A stretch of 36,423 nucleotides of DNA from an uncultured Erysipelotrichaceae bacterium (GCA_944326795.1 CALVFJ010000016.1:1-36423), one strand, 5' to 3'; shown: positions 18,480-27,141, counted from the first letter of the stretch. Notes: generated by a model not told the origin, from the sequence alone. Numbers and translations: made by a program.

Positions 18480-19661
18480 ATGATGATTGAAAATGAAAAT
18501 ATCGTAATTGACAGTGAAACAGGCCAAGTTATGAACAATAACAAGCCAACAAAAAAAGACAAGAAAAATCATCCTGTCCTTATCTTTGTATTATGCATCG
18601 TAGTTAGTTTAGCAAGCGGCTTTGCCGGTGGATATATCGCATCCAAGAATACGAACCAAACCGTAATCTACAAAAATGAAAGCACCGTAGCAAATAGCAG
18701 TTTTGAAGATCCAACCAGCTTACAAAGCGTGATCGCCTCAGTTAAGGATAGCGTGGTAGAAATTAATACCGAAGTCGTTTCTGAAACTTCCAATTATTTT
18801 GGTTTCTTCGGCATGCCTAGCCAACAAGTGATCCAAGAAGGCGCCGGTTCAGGTGTCATCATCTCTACTGATGGCTATATCATTACCAACAACCATGTCA
18901 TCGATGGGGCAACGACCATCAACGTTCGCTTGACCGATGGCAATGTATATCCTGCAACCTTGATCGGTACCGACAGCAAGAGCGACATCGCTGTGATCAA
19001 GATCGAAGCCGAAAATTTAAGTCCTGCCGTTATTGGTGATTCTGATAAATTATTAGTTGGTGATGATGTCATTGCCATTGGCAATCCATTAGGTTCTTTA
19101 GGTGGTACGGCTACCGATGGTATCATCAGTGCTTTAAATCGTCAGATCACGGTTGAAAATGAAGTAATGAACCTGATCCAGACCAACGCAGCTATCAATG
19201 AAGGCAACTCTGGTGGCGGTTTATTCAATGCTAATGGCGAACTAGTTGGTATCGTCAATGCTAAATCTTATGGAACATCGATCGAAGGCTTAGGTTTTGC
19301 CATTCCGATCAACGACGCTATCAGCGTAGCACAACAATTGATCGAATCTGGCTATGTAACTGACCGTGCGACCTTGGGCGTATATGTAACTGAATTATCC
19401 CAAGATACCAATGGTTATAAAGCCGGTGTATATATTACCGAGACCATCGAAGGCGGAGCTGCCAGCAATGCTGGATTACAAGCTTACGATCGGATCATTG
19501 CTTTAAATGATGTCGAGATCTCAAACTACACCGACCTGAGCACCTGCTTAAATAACTACAAAGTAGGTGACACCGTAACTTTAACGATCGTCCGTGACGG
19601 TAAACAAATGAATGTTGAAGTTACCCTAACCCAGCCTATTGTGACAAGCGATGAGCAATAG
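18480..19661 (+). CDS. htrA: HtrA/DegP-like membrane-anchored serine protease
   Basis: A 393-residue quality-control protease facing the outside of the cell. Residues 1-30 are a cytoplasmic tail and 32-55 one membrane segment. A trypsin-like domain follows with His139 (TNNHVIDGA), Asp169 (SKSDIAVIK) and nucleophile Ser244 (EGNSGGGLF; most homologues have GNSGGPL). One PDZ domain spans about 295-385 (LGVYVTE to NVEVTL). Two tandem ATGs at 18480 and 18483 follow AAAGGAGG; the second has the better spacing. The promoter carries three phased TTCAC repeats, which suggests control by a stress response regulator. Its 3' end overlaps the convergent radical SAM gene by 26 bases. Confidence 0.95.
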   Translation: MMIENENIVIDSETGQVMNNNKPTKKDKKNHPVLIFVLCIVVSLASGFAGGYIASKNTNQTVIYKNESTVANSSFEDPTSLQSVIASVKDSVVEINTEVVSETSNYFGFFGMPSQQVIQEGAGSGVIISTDGYIITNNHVIDGATTINVRLTDGNVYPATLIGTDSKSDIAVIKIEAENLSPAVIGDSDKLLVGDDVIAIGNPLGSLGGTATDGIISALNRQITVENEVMNLIQTNAAINEGNSGGGLFNANGELVGIVNAKSYGTSIEGLGFAIPINDAISVAQQLIESGYVTDRATLGVYVTELSQDTNGYKAGVYITETIEGGAASNAGLQAYDRIIALNDVEISNYTDLSTCLNNYKVGDTVTLTIVRDGKQMNVEVTLTQPIVTSDEQ

Positions 19662-22071
19662 CTTCCAGCTTGGCAATAGAGATATATTTAACCGGATACT
19701 TTTGAGATATCCGATCAGCTTTGACATAGTCAACGTAGATCACTTGATCGAAAGTATCCAAAATTTCTAATCCCCTCTTGATACCAGGAATCTCTGGTAC
19801 GATCTGAGCAAGTGCTAAACGATAGTGCTTGCTCATTTTGTTATAGCGTTTAAGCTTTTTCGGAAGACGGCCGGTATTATTGGTGCTTAAACGATCGATG
19901 ACCATGACATCGCGCAGATGTTCTTCATCGATCAAAGGCATATCCTTAAAATAGCTATAGATAAGATCGGTATAGCTATCTAGATCGATCTTATAATCCA
20001 TCTTGTCTTGCAAATATTCGCCAAAGCCCAACAAGATATCAAATACGCTTTGTTCGGTCGTTTTGATGATATAGTCTAAAGTATTTAAGAAACGTCCGCT
20101 GTTGTTCATCCGCTCTAAGACATCTTCCAACCGATGGATCTTAGCCATTTCTTCAATGCTTAACCATGGGGTCCTTATGATCTCATATGGTGGCTCTTGA
20201 TGATATTCATATTGGTACTTATCCAGATCATCTGCCATAGGCGTACCGTGCAAGATCTTCAAAAATCCTAATTGCAGCATATGGGCATTTAGATGGTAAG
20301 CCGTATCAAAGCTTTGACGCAAGCTATCCATATCTTCAAAAGGCAAGCCAACGATCAGATCGATATGGATATGCATGTTTTGTTTAGCTAACAAACGTTG
20401 GATATTTTGCTTCAGCCTTGTCGTATTCGTCTTGCGATTGATATACGCCAAGGTTTTTTCATTAAAAGATTGCATGCCGATCTCTAACTGGAACAAACCC
20501 TTTGGCGCACTTTGCAAAAGTTCGATCGTTTCGTCATCCATGATATCTCCTGCTACCTCAAAATGGAAACAAACATCATCACTAAAGGTTTTGCCTGAAT
20601 TATCCATGATGAAGCGGATGATCTGCTTGCTGCGCTGTCTGTTGGCATTGAAAGTACGATCGACAAATTTGATGGTCTTGGTACCTGAATTAGCTAAGCG
20701 AATGATATTATCGAAAGTAGTCTTTAGGTCAAAAAAGCGCACCTTGCCACAGCGGCCGGACAAACAAAAATCACAGCTAAACGGACATCCTCGCGTGGTC
20801 TCGATATACACGATCCGTTTATCTACGCTGTTGATAAATGCCTCGGTATAAGGATTTACCGGATCTTTAGTTGACACATAGCTTTCTTTAACGATCAGCT
20901 TGCCATCTTGACGATAGGTAAGCCCTTTTATATCATCAAGAGCTTGTTGCTGATATAAAGCATTGGCCAAGGCGGCAAAGGTCTCCTCACCTTCACCGCT
21001 TAGGATAAAATCAACTTCCGGATGAGCTTCCATGATCTGTTCCTGATTATAGCTAACTTCCGGACCGCCTAGCACGATCAACACCTTACTATCGCTCTTA
21101 CGAATATTTTTGATCAGCTCATACATCTTGGTAATGTTCCAGATATAACAAGATAAGCCGATCAAACGCGGTTTGATCGCCAAGATATCCTGCGCCAGTT
21201 TAGCCATATCAACATGGATGGTCGTATCAAAAAGCGTCGTAGCTAGGTGTTTATCGCCATATGCTTCGATACCTGCTTCCAAACACCAGATTGCCAATGA
21301 TTTATGGACATATTTAGCATTTAAGCTAACCAAAGCGATATCATACATCAGATCATGCAAACAGTCTCGCAAATGATCATAAAATTTGACAGCCACCTTT
21401 TTGACCCTCGCATCACAGTTGCGCATGGCCATCTTACCAAAGGCTTCGATCATCGTTAGATCATTTTGACCATCACCTAAGGCATAAATTTCTGTTTCTT
21501 GATAGCTTTGGGCAATGATCCGCAAACCATTATCCTTGCTGCTTTCTTTCGCATAGATATCTAGATTATCATTATTGCTCAAAGCATTGACCGGAAAATG
21601 CTGCGTGATATACGCTTGGATCCGTGCTAATTTTTGCGGATCGCTGATCTTGACGAAGATCGCATTGGTAGCCTGCTTAGCTTTAAGCTCGTCATAGCTT
21701 AAACAATCTTCATTATATTTTCTTGCTCTTTCATCATCTTGATAATAGCCAAAATAATAACCATCGCTGATGCAATAGGTACAATCATTAGCTTGCAGAT
21801 AGCTTTCGATCGCGGCAAAGACCCTTGGATCCATATGATAGCTTTTGATCTCTTTGCCTTCTTTATCTAGGATGATGGTACCATTGCTGCATACCAAAAA
21901 ATCCAGCTGCAGATCCAACTTTGCTATTTCCTTAACGATCATCTTATAAGGACGACCGGTAACGATACCAAACTTATGCTTCTTTTGAAATCTTTTGATC
22001 ATCGCAATATCTTCACTGCTTACCTGATCATTGATCTTTAAGGTTCCATCATAATCTGAGCCAAATAACAT
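19636..22071 (-). CDS. HAD (Cof-type) phosphatase fused to a B12-binding-type radical SAM protein (DUF4080-like C-terminus)
   Basis: An 811-residue protein in one open frame. Residues 1-241 are a complete Cof-type HAD hydrolase: catalytic aspartates Asp6 and Asp8 in GSDYDGTL, TGRP (38-41), and the metal motif ALGDGQNDLTM (197-207). Residues about 244-400 form a B12-binding-type fold (IALVSLNAKYVH, LIGLSCYIWN, VLGGPEVS). The radical SAM domain follows, with the CxxxCxxC cluster at Cys429, Cys433 and Cys436 (RGCPFSCDFCLS). The C-terminal part (about 620-811) resembles DUF4080. The B12 part has no obvious D-x-H-x-x-G motif, so cobalamin binding is uncertain. There is no linker at the junction (residues 240-245). 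Met242 could start a separate gene, but no ribosome binding site precedes it. It is last in the operon and tail-to-tail with htrA. Substrates unknown. Confidence 0.85.
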   Translation of the reverse strand: MLFGSDYDGTLKINDQVSSEDIAMIKRFQKKHKFGIVTGRPYKMIVKEIAKLDLQLDFLVCSNGTIILDKEGKEIKSYHMDPRVFAAIESYLQANDCTYCISDGYYFGYYQDDERARKYNEDCLSYDELKAKQATNAIFVKISDPQKLARIQAYITQHFPVNALSNNDNLDIYAKESSKDNGLRIIAQSYQETEIYALGDGQNDLTMIEAFGKMAMRNCDARVKKVAVKFYDHLRDCLHDLMYDIALVSLNAKYVHKSLAIWCLEAGIEAYGDKHLATTLFDTTIHVDMAKLAQDILAIKPRLIGLSCYIWNITKMYELIKNIRKSDSKVLIVLGGPEVSYNQEQIMEAHPEVDFILSGEGEETFAALANALYQQQALDDIKGLTYRQDGKLIVKESYVSTKDPVNPYTEAFINSVDKRIVYIETTRGCPFSCDFCLSGRCGKVRFFDLKTTFDNIIRLANSGTKTIKFVDRTFNANRQRSKQIIRFIMDNSGKTFSDDVCFHFEVAGDIMDDETIELLQSAPKGLFQLEIGMQSFNEKTLAYINRKTNTTRLKQNIQRLLAKQNMHIHIDLIVGLPFEDMDSLRQSFDTAYHLNAHMLQLGFLKILHGTPMADDLDKYQYEYHQEPPYEIIRTPWLSIEEMAKIHRLEDVLERMNNSGRFLNTLDYIIKTTEQSVFDILLGFGEYLQDKMDYKIDLDSYTDLIYSYFKDMPLIDEEHLRDVMVIDRLSTNNTGRLPKKLKRYNKMSKHYRLALAQIVPEIPGIKRGLEILDTFDQVIYVDYVKADRISQKYPVKYISIAKLEAIAHRLSQ

Positions 22072-22080
22072 CTTATCCTC

Positions 22081-22920
22081 CTAAAATATTCCTGGTATCA
22101 ACCATGCTAGATACCAACCGCCAACCATCGATACGACATTGGCACAAACTGCATAAAGCAAGATCCGGCTTTTAGAAACGGCCATCTTTGTTCTTACCTT
22201 GTTATAGTATATCATTTCAATCACACATACAAGCACTTCAAACGGCACGAAAGCTAACATGAAAAGCAATGATCCCCCATAATAATTCACGATATTCAAG
22301 GCAACATTCAATAGGATCTGGGTCATGATATTTATCTTGACGATATTTGGCAAAGCTTCTTTTTTCCATAAGCCAAAAAATAAAGCAATCGCCAATTCGA
22401 TCATGATCGTTAAGATGATCCTGCCACCTAAAGAAAGCAATTCCCAGCGATAATCATAAGCTTCATGCAAGATCAGCTTTTCTTCGTCTTGTTTTAAGAC
22501 ATAGGTACTATCAAACGCATAAGTTTGATAGCTATCGCTTATCTGATAGGTATCGCTTTGTGGATAATACAGCAAGACCTTAAAATTTTTAGGTGGATAA
22601 TAGGTCCAGCTGATCATAGGTTCTTGACTTAGATCCCACACGATCTGCATGAAATGATAGCCATCCGTATCATCATAAGCAGCAAAGGCAGCAAAGATCT
22701 CTGGATCGATCTCTTGAGCTATATTTCTTTGTCCATAAAGATCATAAGCCTGATAAGGACCTGAAACATCCTGAGCCGATAAAAGCGTGGCATAGCAGCT
22801 CTCATCTTTAAGATCTTCCACGAATATCTCGATGATCGGTTTAGGACCTACATCCGCCTTAACATTCGTCGGAAATATTGCCCAGACGATAAAAAATAAA
22901 ATTATCAGATATTTTTTCAT
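22081..22920 (-). CDS. Uncharacterised exported membrane protein
   Basis: Not recognised as a named family. It has 279 residues. Residues 1-22 form a signal peptide (MKKYLIILFFIVWAIFPTNV, then KADVGPKP). An extracytoplasmic region of about 140 residues starts with ADVGPKP, a pattern seen at the mature start of a group of Firmicutes membrane proteins. Four predicted membrane segments then fill residues about 165-275, with short basic loops such as YYNKVRTKM. GGAGG lies 10 bases before the ATG. It is 9 bases upstream of the HAD-radical SAM gene in the same direction, and 116 bases after the methyltransferase gene. The context suggests a cell-surface role, but no function can be assigned. Confidence 0.8.
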   Translation of the reverse strand: MKKYLIILFFIVWAIFPTNVKADVGPKPIIEIFVEDLKDESCYATLLSAQDVSGPYQAYDLYGQRNIAQEIDPEIFAAFAAYDDTDGYHFMQIVWDLSQEPMISWTYYPPKNFKVLLYYPQSDTYQISDSYQTYAFDSTYVLKQDEEKLILHEAYDYRWELLSLGGRIILTIMIELAIALFFGLWKKEALPNIVKINIMTQILLNVALNIVNYYGGSLLFMLAFVPFEVLVCVIEMIYYNKVRTKMAVSKSRILLYAVCANVVSMVGGWYLAWLIPGIF

Positions 22921-22947
22921 GAGGGCTCAGCCTCCTTTCATAGTCAG

Positions 22948-23028
22948 TTAAAATTGTTTGATTTTTTTGACAAGAAAATCATCGATAATTTGAGCAAAAT
23001 GCAAATGTACGATCAAACTAGTCATCAT
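22948..23028 (-). CDS. Possible 26-residue small protein
   Basis: A short frame (MMTSLIVHLHFAQIIDDFLV and six more residues) lies in the 116-bp gap between the methyltransferase and the membrane protein genes. AAAGGAAATA precedes the tandem ATG. It starts 8 bases after the methyltransferase stop. Nothing else supports it; it could be chance. Confidence 0.25.
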   Translation of the reverse strand: MMTSLIVHLHFAQIIDDFLVKKIKQF

Positions 23029-23036
23029 TATTTCCT

Positions 23037-23786
23037 TTACTCTTTGATAGATCGGGTGGCATAAAAGGTCGGAATCCGATATTCATGCAGATTGCCATAA
23101 CCATTGGTATCTTCAAAGATCGCACTCAACCGTAAACCAGCATCAAGCTGTCCACCGATCTGATCTTCGATCGGATGTGAGAATTGGATGCCCCAATCAT
23201 TGTTGATCGAATCTTCATATACTTTAGGATCGTTTAGTGGATCAAACGGCAACTTATAACAGATCTTGGTTTGAGAATCATCAAAGACACAATTGATCTC
23301 ATTATCCAAGCCGCAGACCAAGATCCCTCCTTTTTTCAAGACCCTTGCGCATTCCTTGAACAACGAGCGAACATCTCGGATATAACAATTAGCAACCGGA
23401 TGGATGATGATATCAAAGCACTCATCACAAAACGGCAAAGGTTTGGTCATATCGCCTTGTATGATCGTGATCTCATAGCCTTCTCTTTTCGCCACCATGG
23501 CTTCACTTGCACACTGTTCAGCGGAAATATCTAGCAAGGTACACTTAGCTCCTAAAGCAGCCATGAGCGGCATCTGCTGACCCCCACCACTGGCCAAACC
23601 TAAAATATTTTTTCCTTTGACATCACCTAACCATTCATGTGGAATTGGTTTGGTTGGGGTCAGCAACAACTTCCACTCGCCATTTTGAGCAGCAAGAAAT
23701 TCTTCATGGGTAATAGGCTGTCCCCATTGCCAACCTTTTTTGCACCAGCCATCTATGATCTTCGCATTTTCTTCCTGATATCCCAT
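23037..23786 (-). CDS. Class I SAM-dependent methyltransferase
   Basis: A 249-residue cytoplasmic protein with a methyltransferase type 11-like fold. The SAM-binding motif I is NILGLASGGGQQ, the acidic ribose contact is in CTLLDISAEQ, motif III is IQGDMTKPLPFCDECFDII, and the segment ECARVLKKGGILV is typical. The start at 23786 (MGYQEENAK) is chosen for the GGGGGATCTT just upstream. A start at 23798 sharing one base with the preceding stop (TAATG) is possible by coupling. It follows the XRE gene. The substrate is not evident; homologues of this type act on small molecules. Confidence 0.85.
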   Translation of the reverse strand: MGYQEENAKIIDGWCKKGWQWGQPITHEEFLAAQNGEWKLLLTPTKPIPHEWLGDVKGKNILGLASGGGQQMPLMAALGAKCTLLDISAEQCASEAMVAKREGYEITIIQGDMTKPLPFCDECFDIIIHPVANCYIRDVRSLFKECARVLKKGGILVCGLDNEINCVFDDSQTKICYKLPFDPLNDPKVYEDSINNDWGIQFSHPIEDQIGGQLDAGLRLSAIFEDTNGYGNLHEYRIPTFYATRSIKE

Positions 23787-23797
23787 AAGATCCCCCA

Positions 23798-24010
23798 TTA
23801 ATCAAAATAAAATAATTCTTCAAATTTTTTATCTAGGGCTATGCACAAGATCAACGCCAATTTAGCGGTGGGATTAAATTGTCCCGTCTCGATCGAACTG
23901 ATCGTATTGCGCGATACCCCAACCATCGACGCTAAAGCGCTCTGCGACAAATTTTTCTCAGCACGGGCTTGTTTAAGTCGATTTTTTAATATTAGCTCAT
24001 TTTCCATCAT
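23798..24010 (-). CDS. Small XRE-family transcriptional regulator
   Basis: A 70-residue single-domain HTH protein (LKQARAEKNLSQSALASMVG, then VSRNTISSIETGQFNPTAKL), of the YozG-like type commonly paired with small membrane proteins in Firmicutes. The start at 24010 overlaps the preceding gene's stop as ATGA. The frame open to 24067 runs into that gene without a ribosome binding site. It probably represses its own operon through the palindrome at 24334-24347. The C-terminal KFEELFYFD tail is characteristic of this group. Confidence 0.9.
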   Translation of the reverse strand: MMENELILKNRLKQARAEKNLSQSALASMVGVSRNTISSIETGQFNPTAKLALILCIALDKKFEELFYFD

Positions 24011-24315
24011 TTTATCACGCTCATAGCATAACCAACAATGAAAATAAAGGAAATGACCATCCAGCATAAGCCAAAGATCAGATCGCTACGCTGGTTATTG
24101 AAATGATAACGATATAAGCTATGCACGCCTGACATGATACCGATGATGGCATAAAGGTCATACCACGATTCATCATCGGCAATCCGCAAAAGCATCAGCA
24201 TGCAGCAAGTCAGTCCGCCACCGATCATGCCATAGCGATACCCTTTTAGGTCGATCTGCAGCATCCTTTCATCCGGCTCTTTTCGCGCCCTAGCTAAGAT
24301 TTCTTCTTTGTTCAT
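24007..24315 (-). CDS. Small membrane protein, DUF6442-like, paired with the XRE regulator
   Basis: A 102-residue protein with an N-terminal charged stretch (MNKEEILARARKEPDER) followed by three hydrophobic segments (about 27-45, 53-66 and 80-99). The MNKEEIL-x-x-x-RKE start and the coupling to a small XRE gene match a widespread Firmicutes pair annotated as DUF6442/hypothetical. Ribosome binding site AAGGAGCTGAT. First gene of the operon downstream of a TTGACA promoter and palindromic operator. By analogy with other two-gene membrane protein/XRE pairs it may sense a membrane signal or modulate the regulator; that is inference. Confidence 0.75.
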   Translation of the reverse strand: MNKEEILARARKEPDERMLQIDLKGYRYGMIGGGLTCCMLMLLRIADDESWYDLYAIIGIMSGVHSLYRYHFNNQRSDLIFGLCWMVISFIFIVGYAMSVIK

Positions 24316-24333
24316 ATTATCAGCTCCTTATTG

Positions 24334-24382
24334 CCAAGTATACTTGGTAATTACAGTATATCATACCAAGTTTTGTTGTCAA
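24334..24382 (-). promoter_or_regulatory. Promoter and palindromic operator of the XRE operon
   Basis: Minus strand: TTGACA (-35, 24382-24377), 16-bp spacer, TATACT (-10, 24360-24355). A perfect 14-bp palindrome CCAAGTATACTTGG lies at 24334-24347, just after the start site. A further half site ACTTGGTA lies in the spacer (24371-24364). Both share the ACTTGG core, as expected for a dimeric XRE repressor acting on its own promoter. Confidence 0.7.
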
Positions 24383-24386
24383 CATA

Positions 24387-24413
24387 AAAAGCTTCTTACT
24401 TAGAAGAAGCTTT
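24387..24413 (-). terminator. Terminator overlapping the end of the ygiQ-like gene
   Basis: AAAGCTTCTT and AAGAAGCTTT form a perfect 10-bp stem around a 6-nt loop, followed by Us on the minus strand. The stem includes the last codons and the stop codon of the radical SAM gene, and it ends 4 bases from the -35 of the next operon. Confidence 0.8.
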
Positions 24414-26231
24414 CTTAGGCTTATATGTTTTTGTATGATGTTCATAATTATTTTTCAATGGCTTGACCAAACAATGCTTGCCATAACCGATCAGATCCTC
24501 GCGATGAGCCTTCTTTAAAGCCTCGATGACCAACGCCTGATTTTTCGGATAGGTATACTGCATCAAGACCCGCTGATATAATTTTTCTTGTTTGGTCTTA
24601 GCAACATAGATCGGTTTTTTGGTATATGGATCCATCTCTGTATAGTACATACAAGTTGATAGGGTCATTGGTGTCGGATAAAAATCTTGGACCTGCTGTG
24701 GAATATGATGGATGCTTTTTAGATATAAGGCTAATTCGATGGCATCCTCTAATTCACAGCCTGGATGAGAGCTCATCAGATAAGGTACCAAGTATTGGTT
24801 CTTGCCATATTCTTCATTTAGTCCGATATATTTATGCCTGAATTTCTCATATAGTTCATGATTACACTTGCCCATATAACGTAGCACCTTATTGCTGACA
24901 TGCTCAGGCGCGACTTTCAATTGACCTGAAATATGATGTTGGATCAATTCCCTAAAAAAGGTATCATCCGGATCATACATCAAATAATCATAGCGGATAC
25001 CGCTGCGAACAAAGACCTTCTTGACCCTTGGAATTTGACGTACAGCTTTTAAGATTTCCAAATAATCTTTATGAGATACTACCAGATTGCCACATGGCTT
25101 AGGATCTAGACACTGTCTGGTCTTACAGGTGCCATGTTCTAATTGGCGATAACAGCTAGGATGGTAAAAATTAGCTGTTGGTCCCCCAACATCATGGATA
25201 TAACCTTTAAAATCTTTATGTTGGGTTATCTTGGTAGCTTCTTCAACGATCGATTCCTTGCTGCGGGAAGATATTCGCCGTCCTTGATGCGAAGCTAACG
25301 CGCAAAAACTGCAAGCGCCGAAACAGCCACGATTGCTGATGATCGAAAACTGCACTTCTTCGATGGCAGGTATGTAGTGATATGTTGGATGGAAGGTCCT
25401 TTCATAAGGCAAGGAATAGGTTGCATCCATTTCTTCCTGCGTCAAAGGGAAAGCTGGTGGATTACAAACCACGAACCACCCTTGATATGGTTCGACCAAG
25501 ATATCGGCATTGATCGCATCGGTATTTTGATATTGCTTCAAGAAAGAATCACAATATTTGCTCTTATCCTTGCAGATATCCTCATAACTATCCAACATCA
25601 CATAATCATACAGATAATCGATATTCTTGCACTTATAAGCACTGCCACGGATATAAGTAACATCGTGAATATTCAAACCGCTGTTCAAAGCATCTGCCAT
25701 CTCCACGATACTGTTTTCCCCCATGCCATAAAGCAAAAGATCTGCTCCGCTATCGATCAGAATACTTTTTCTAACCTTATCATCCCAATAATCATAATGA
25801 GCAAAACGACGCAAACTAGCCTCGATACCGCCAATGATGATCGGCATATCATTGCCATAAATTTGTCGCAGTTTCTGACAATATACGATAGTGGCACGAT
25901 CGGGTCTTTTGCCCATGACACCATCATCCGTATAATTATCCTTATCTCTTTTACGTTTGTTGACCGAATAATGATTTACCATCGAATCGATATTACCAGC
26001 TGTTACCAAAAAACCTAACCGCGGTGTACCTAAGATCTGAAAGCTTTCTAGATCATGCCAATCCGGTTGCGAAATGATCCCGACCTTATAACCTTTTGCT
26101 TCCAAGCAGCGGGAAATGATGGCATGACCAAAGGACGGATGATCGACATACGCATCTCCTACGATATACACAAAATCGCATTGCTCCCATCCTCTAGCTT
26201 CCATATCTGCCTTGCAAATTGGCAAAAACAT
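24396..26231 (-). CDS. ygiQ: YgiQ family radical SAM protein (UPF0313)
   Basis: A 611-residue protein with the YgiQ N-terminal domain (FLPICKADMEARGW, VYIVGDAYVDHPSFGHAIIS) and a radical SAM core with the cluster cysteines in RGCFGACSFCALASHQGR. The conserved HDVGGPTANFY and APEHVS blocks and the C-terminal DFYPTPMTLSTCMYYT segment are also present. Full length for the family. The biochemical role of YgiQ is unknown. Ribosome binding site AGGAGGTAG. Last gene of the eight-gene operon starting at yaaA. Confidence 0.95.
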   Translation of the reverse strand: MFLPICKADMEARGWEQCDFVYIVGDAYVDHPSFGHAIISRCLEAKGYKVGIISQPDWHDLESFQILGTPRLGFLVTAGNIDSMVNHYSVNKRKRDKDNYTDDGVMGKRPDRATIVYCQKLRQIYGNDMPIIIGGIEASLRRFAHYDYWDDKVRKSILIDSGADLLLYGMGENSIVEMADALNSGLNIHDVTYIRGSAYKCKNIDYLYDYVMLDSYEDICKDKSKYCDSFLKQYQNTDAINADILVEPYQGWFVVCNPPAFPLTQEEMDATYSLPYERTFHPTYHYIPAIEEVQFSIISNRGCFGACSFCALASHQGRRISSRSKESIVEEATKITQHKDFKGYIHDVGGPTANFYHPSCYRQLEHGTCKTRQCLDPKPCGNLVVSHKDYLEILKAVRQIPRVKKVFVRSGIRYDYLMYDPDDTFFRELIQHHISGQLKVAPEHVSNKVLRYMGKCNHELYEKFRHKYIGLNEEYGKNQYLVPYLMSSHPGCELEDAIELALYLKSIHHIPQQVQDFYPTPMTLSTCMYYTEMDPYTKKPIYVAKTKQEKLYQRVLMQYTYPKNQALVIEALKKAHREDLIGYGKHCLVKPLKNNYEHHTKTYKPKKASSK

Positions 26232-26242
26232 GATACTACCTC

Positions 26243-26641
26243 CTATTCAAATTCATCAGTATAGGTAAAAACAAAATTGTCTCCATCTTCGATGCTGGTT
26301 TCACTAACGCCCATGCATATTCCAGCTTCTAAACAATCATCATTATTATCAGATTCATAGACCCAGAAATTGGTATCCGTGCTAGCTACGTCTAATATCG
26401 ATGTGATATATTTGCCATATTCGCTATCTTCCATGACAACCTTTAATTCTTCCTTATTTTCTAACGCATCAGCTAAGATCTCATATCTTGTTTCAATTGA
26501 TCCATTAAATAATTCTTTATCGTTGATTTCATCAACGACCTTGATATTGATGGTCATGGTTTCATCGCTCATTTCAGGTTGTTTGCTAGAACATCCTGCT
26601 AATACCATCAAACATAATAAACTAATAATAATTTTTTTCAT
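26243..26641 (-). CDS. DUF4430 lipoprotein, possible corrinoid-uptake partner
   Basis: A 132-residue lipoprotein: signal with lipobox LAGC (Cys17), then one domain with the DUF4430 pattern (INIKVVD, YEILADALENKEEL, ETSIEDGDNFVFTYT). DUF4430 resembles the C-terminal domain of transcobalamin and intrinsic factor, and in Firmicutes it is often next to ECF-type substrate-binding components. Its ATG overlaps the stop of the upstream S component (ATGA), a strong sign of joint function. GAGGAG precedes the ATG. The likely role is capture of a vitamin such as a corrinoid at the cell surface and transfer to the S component. Substrate is inferred, not shown. Confidence 0.8.
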   Translation of the reverse strand: MKKIIISLLCLMVLAGCSSKQPEMSDETMTINIKVVDEINDKELFNGSIETRYEILADALENKEELKVVMEDSEYGKYITSILDVASTDTNFWVYESDNNDDCLEAGICMGVSETSIEDGDNFVFTYTDEFE

Positions 26642-27141
26642 CTTGTGCTCCTCAATCTTTTTAAAACTTCATAACAAGGCTTAAATAGCACACAACAGGC
26701 AATAAAGCTAATAGCTCCTTGCAAAAAAGATGTTTTCAAGCCCATTAATAAGTATATCATCGTTAAATTTTTTGAAAATAACATAAATGGCAGCTGCAAT
26801 AATTGACCGGTCAAAAAAGATAATGATCCACATATAATACATAGCAACCAAGGAAATCTTAATAACCATCTTCGCATCATCGATATCAACAAGCTATAAA
26901 CCGGATATATGCATAAATACATCATGTTCCAAAAATTGACACCATTAAATACCAGCATGATGCTGCCAAATACCACGCTAGCCAAAAAAGCTTGTTCACT
27001 ACGAAAACTAACTGCAAATAAACAAATGGTAAATGTTATCAGTTCCAAATATAAGATATTGGAAAAACTAACAAATACGACATATTCTAAGCTAGCTAAC
27101 AAAGCAATCAAACAAAGATCATAAACCTTAAGCTTGTTCAT
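26638..27141 (-). CDS. ECF transporter S (substrate-binding) component
   Basis: A 167-residue integral membrane protein with six hydrophobic segments and an N-terminal charged start ([20 protein letters not shown]). An internal Ala/Ser-rich first helix and the segment [11 protein letters not shown] resemble S components of energy-coupling factor vitamin transporters. The energising EcfA/T genes are not in the window, as is usual for group II systems. Its ATG overlaps glyA by 14 bases and has no ribosome binding site, so it depends on coupling to glyA. The adjoining DUF4430 lipoprotein suggests a corrinoid or related substrate. The family call is by topology and context. Confidence 0.7.
   Translation of the reverse strand: MNKLKVYDLCLIALLASLEYVVFVSFSNILYLELITFTICLFAVSFRSEQAFLASVVFGSIMLVFNGVNFWNMMYLCIYPVYSLLISMMRRWLLRFPWLLCIICGSLSFLTGQLLQLPFMLFSKNLTMIYLLMGLKTSFLQGAISFIACCVLFKPCYEVLKRLRSTR

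Noticed and set aside
20375..20851. 158-residue plus-strand open frame
   Set aside because: Antisense within the radical SAM part of the fusion gene.
21346..21348. Separate start for a radical SAM gene at Met242 of the fusion
   Set aside because: No ribosome binding site precedes it, and the HAD frame reads through without a stop; treated as a fusion, with sequence error left as a check.
25377..26018. 213-residue plus-strand open frame
   Set aside because: Antisense to the ygiQ-like gene; Ile-rich shadow of its reverse complement with no start signals.
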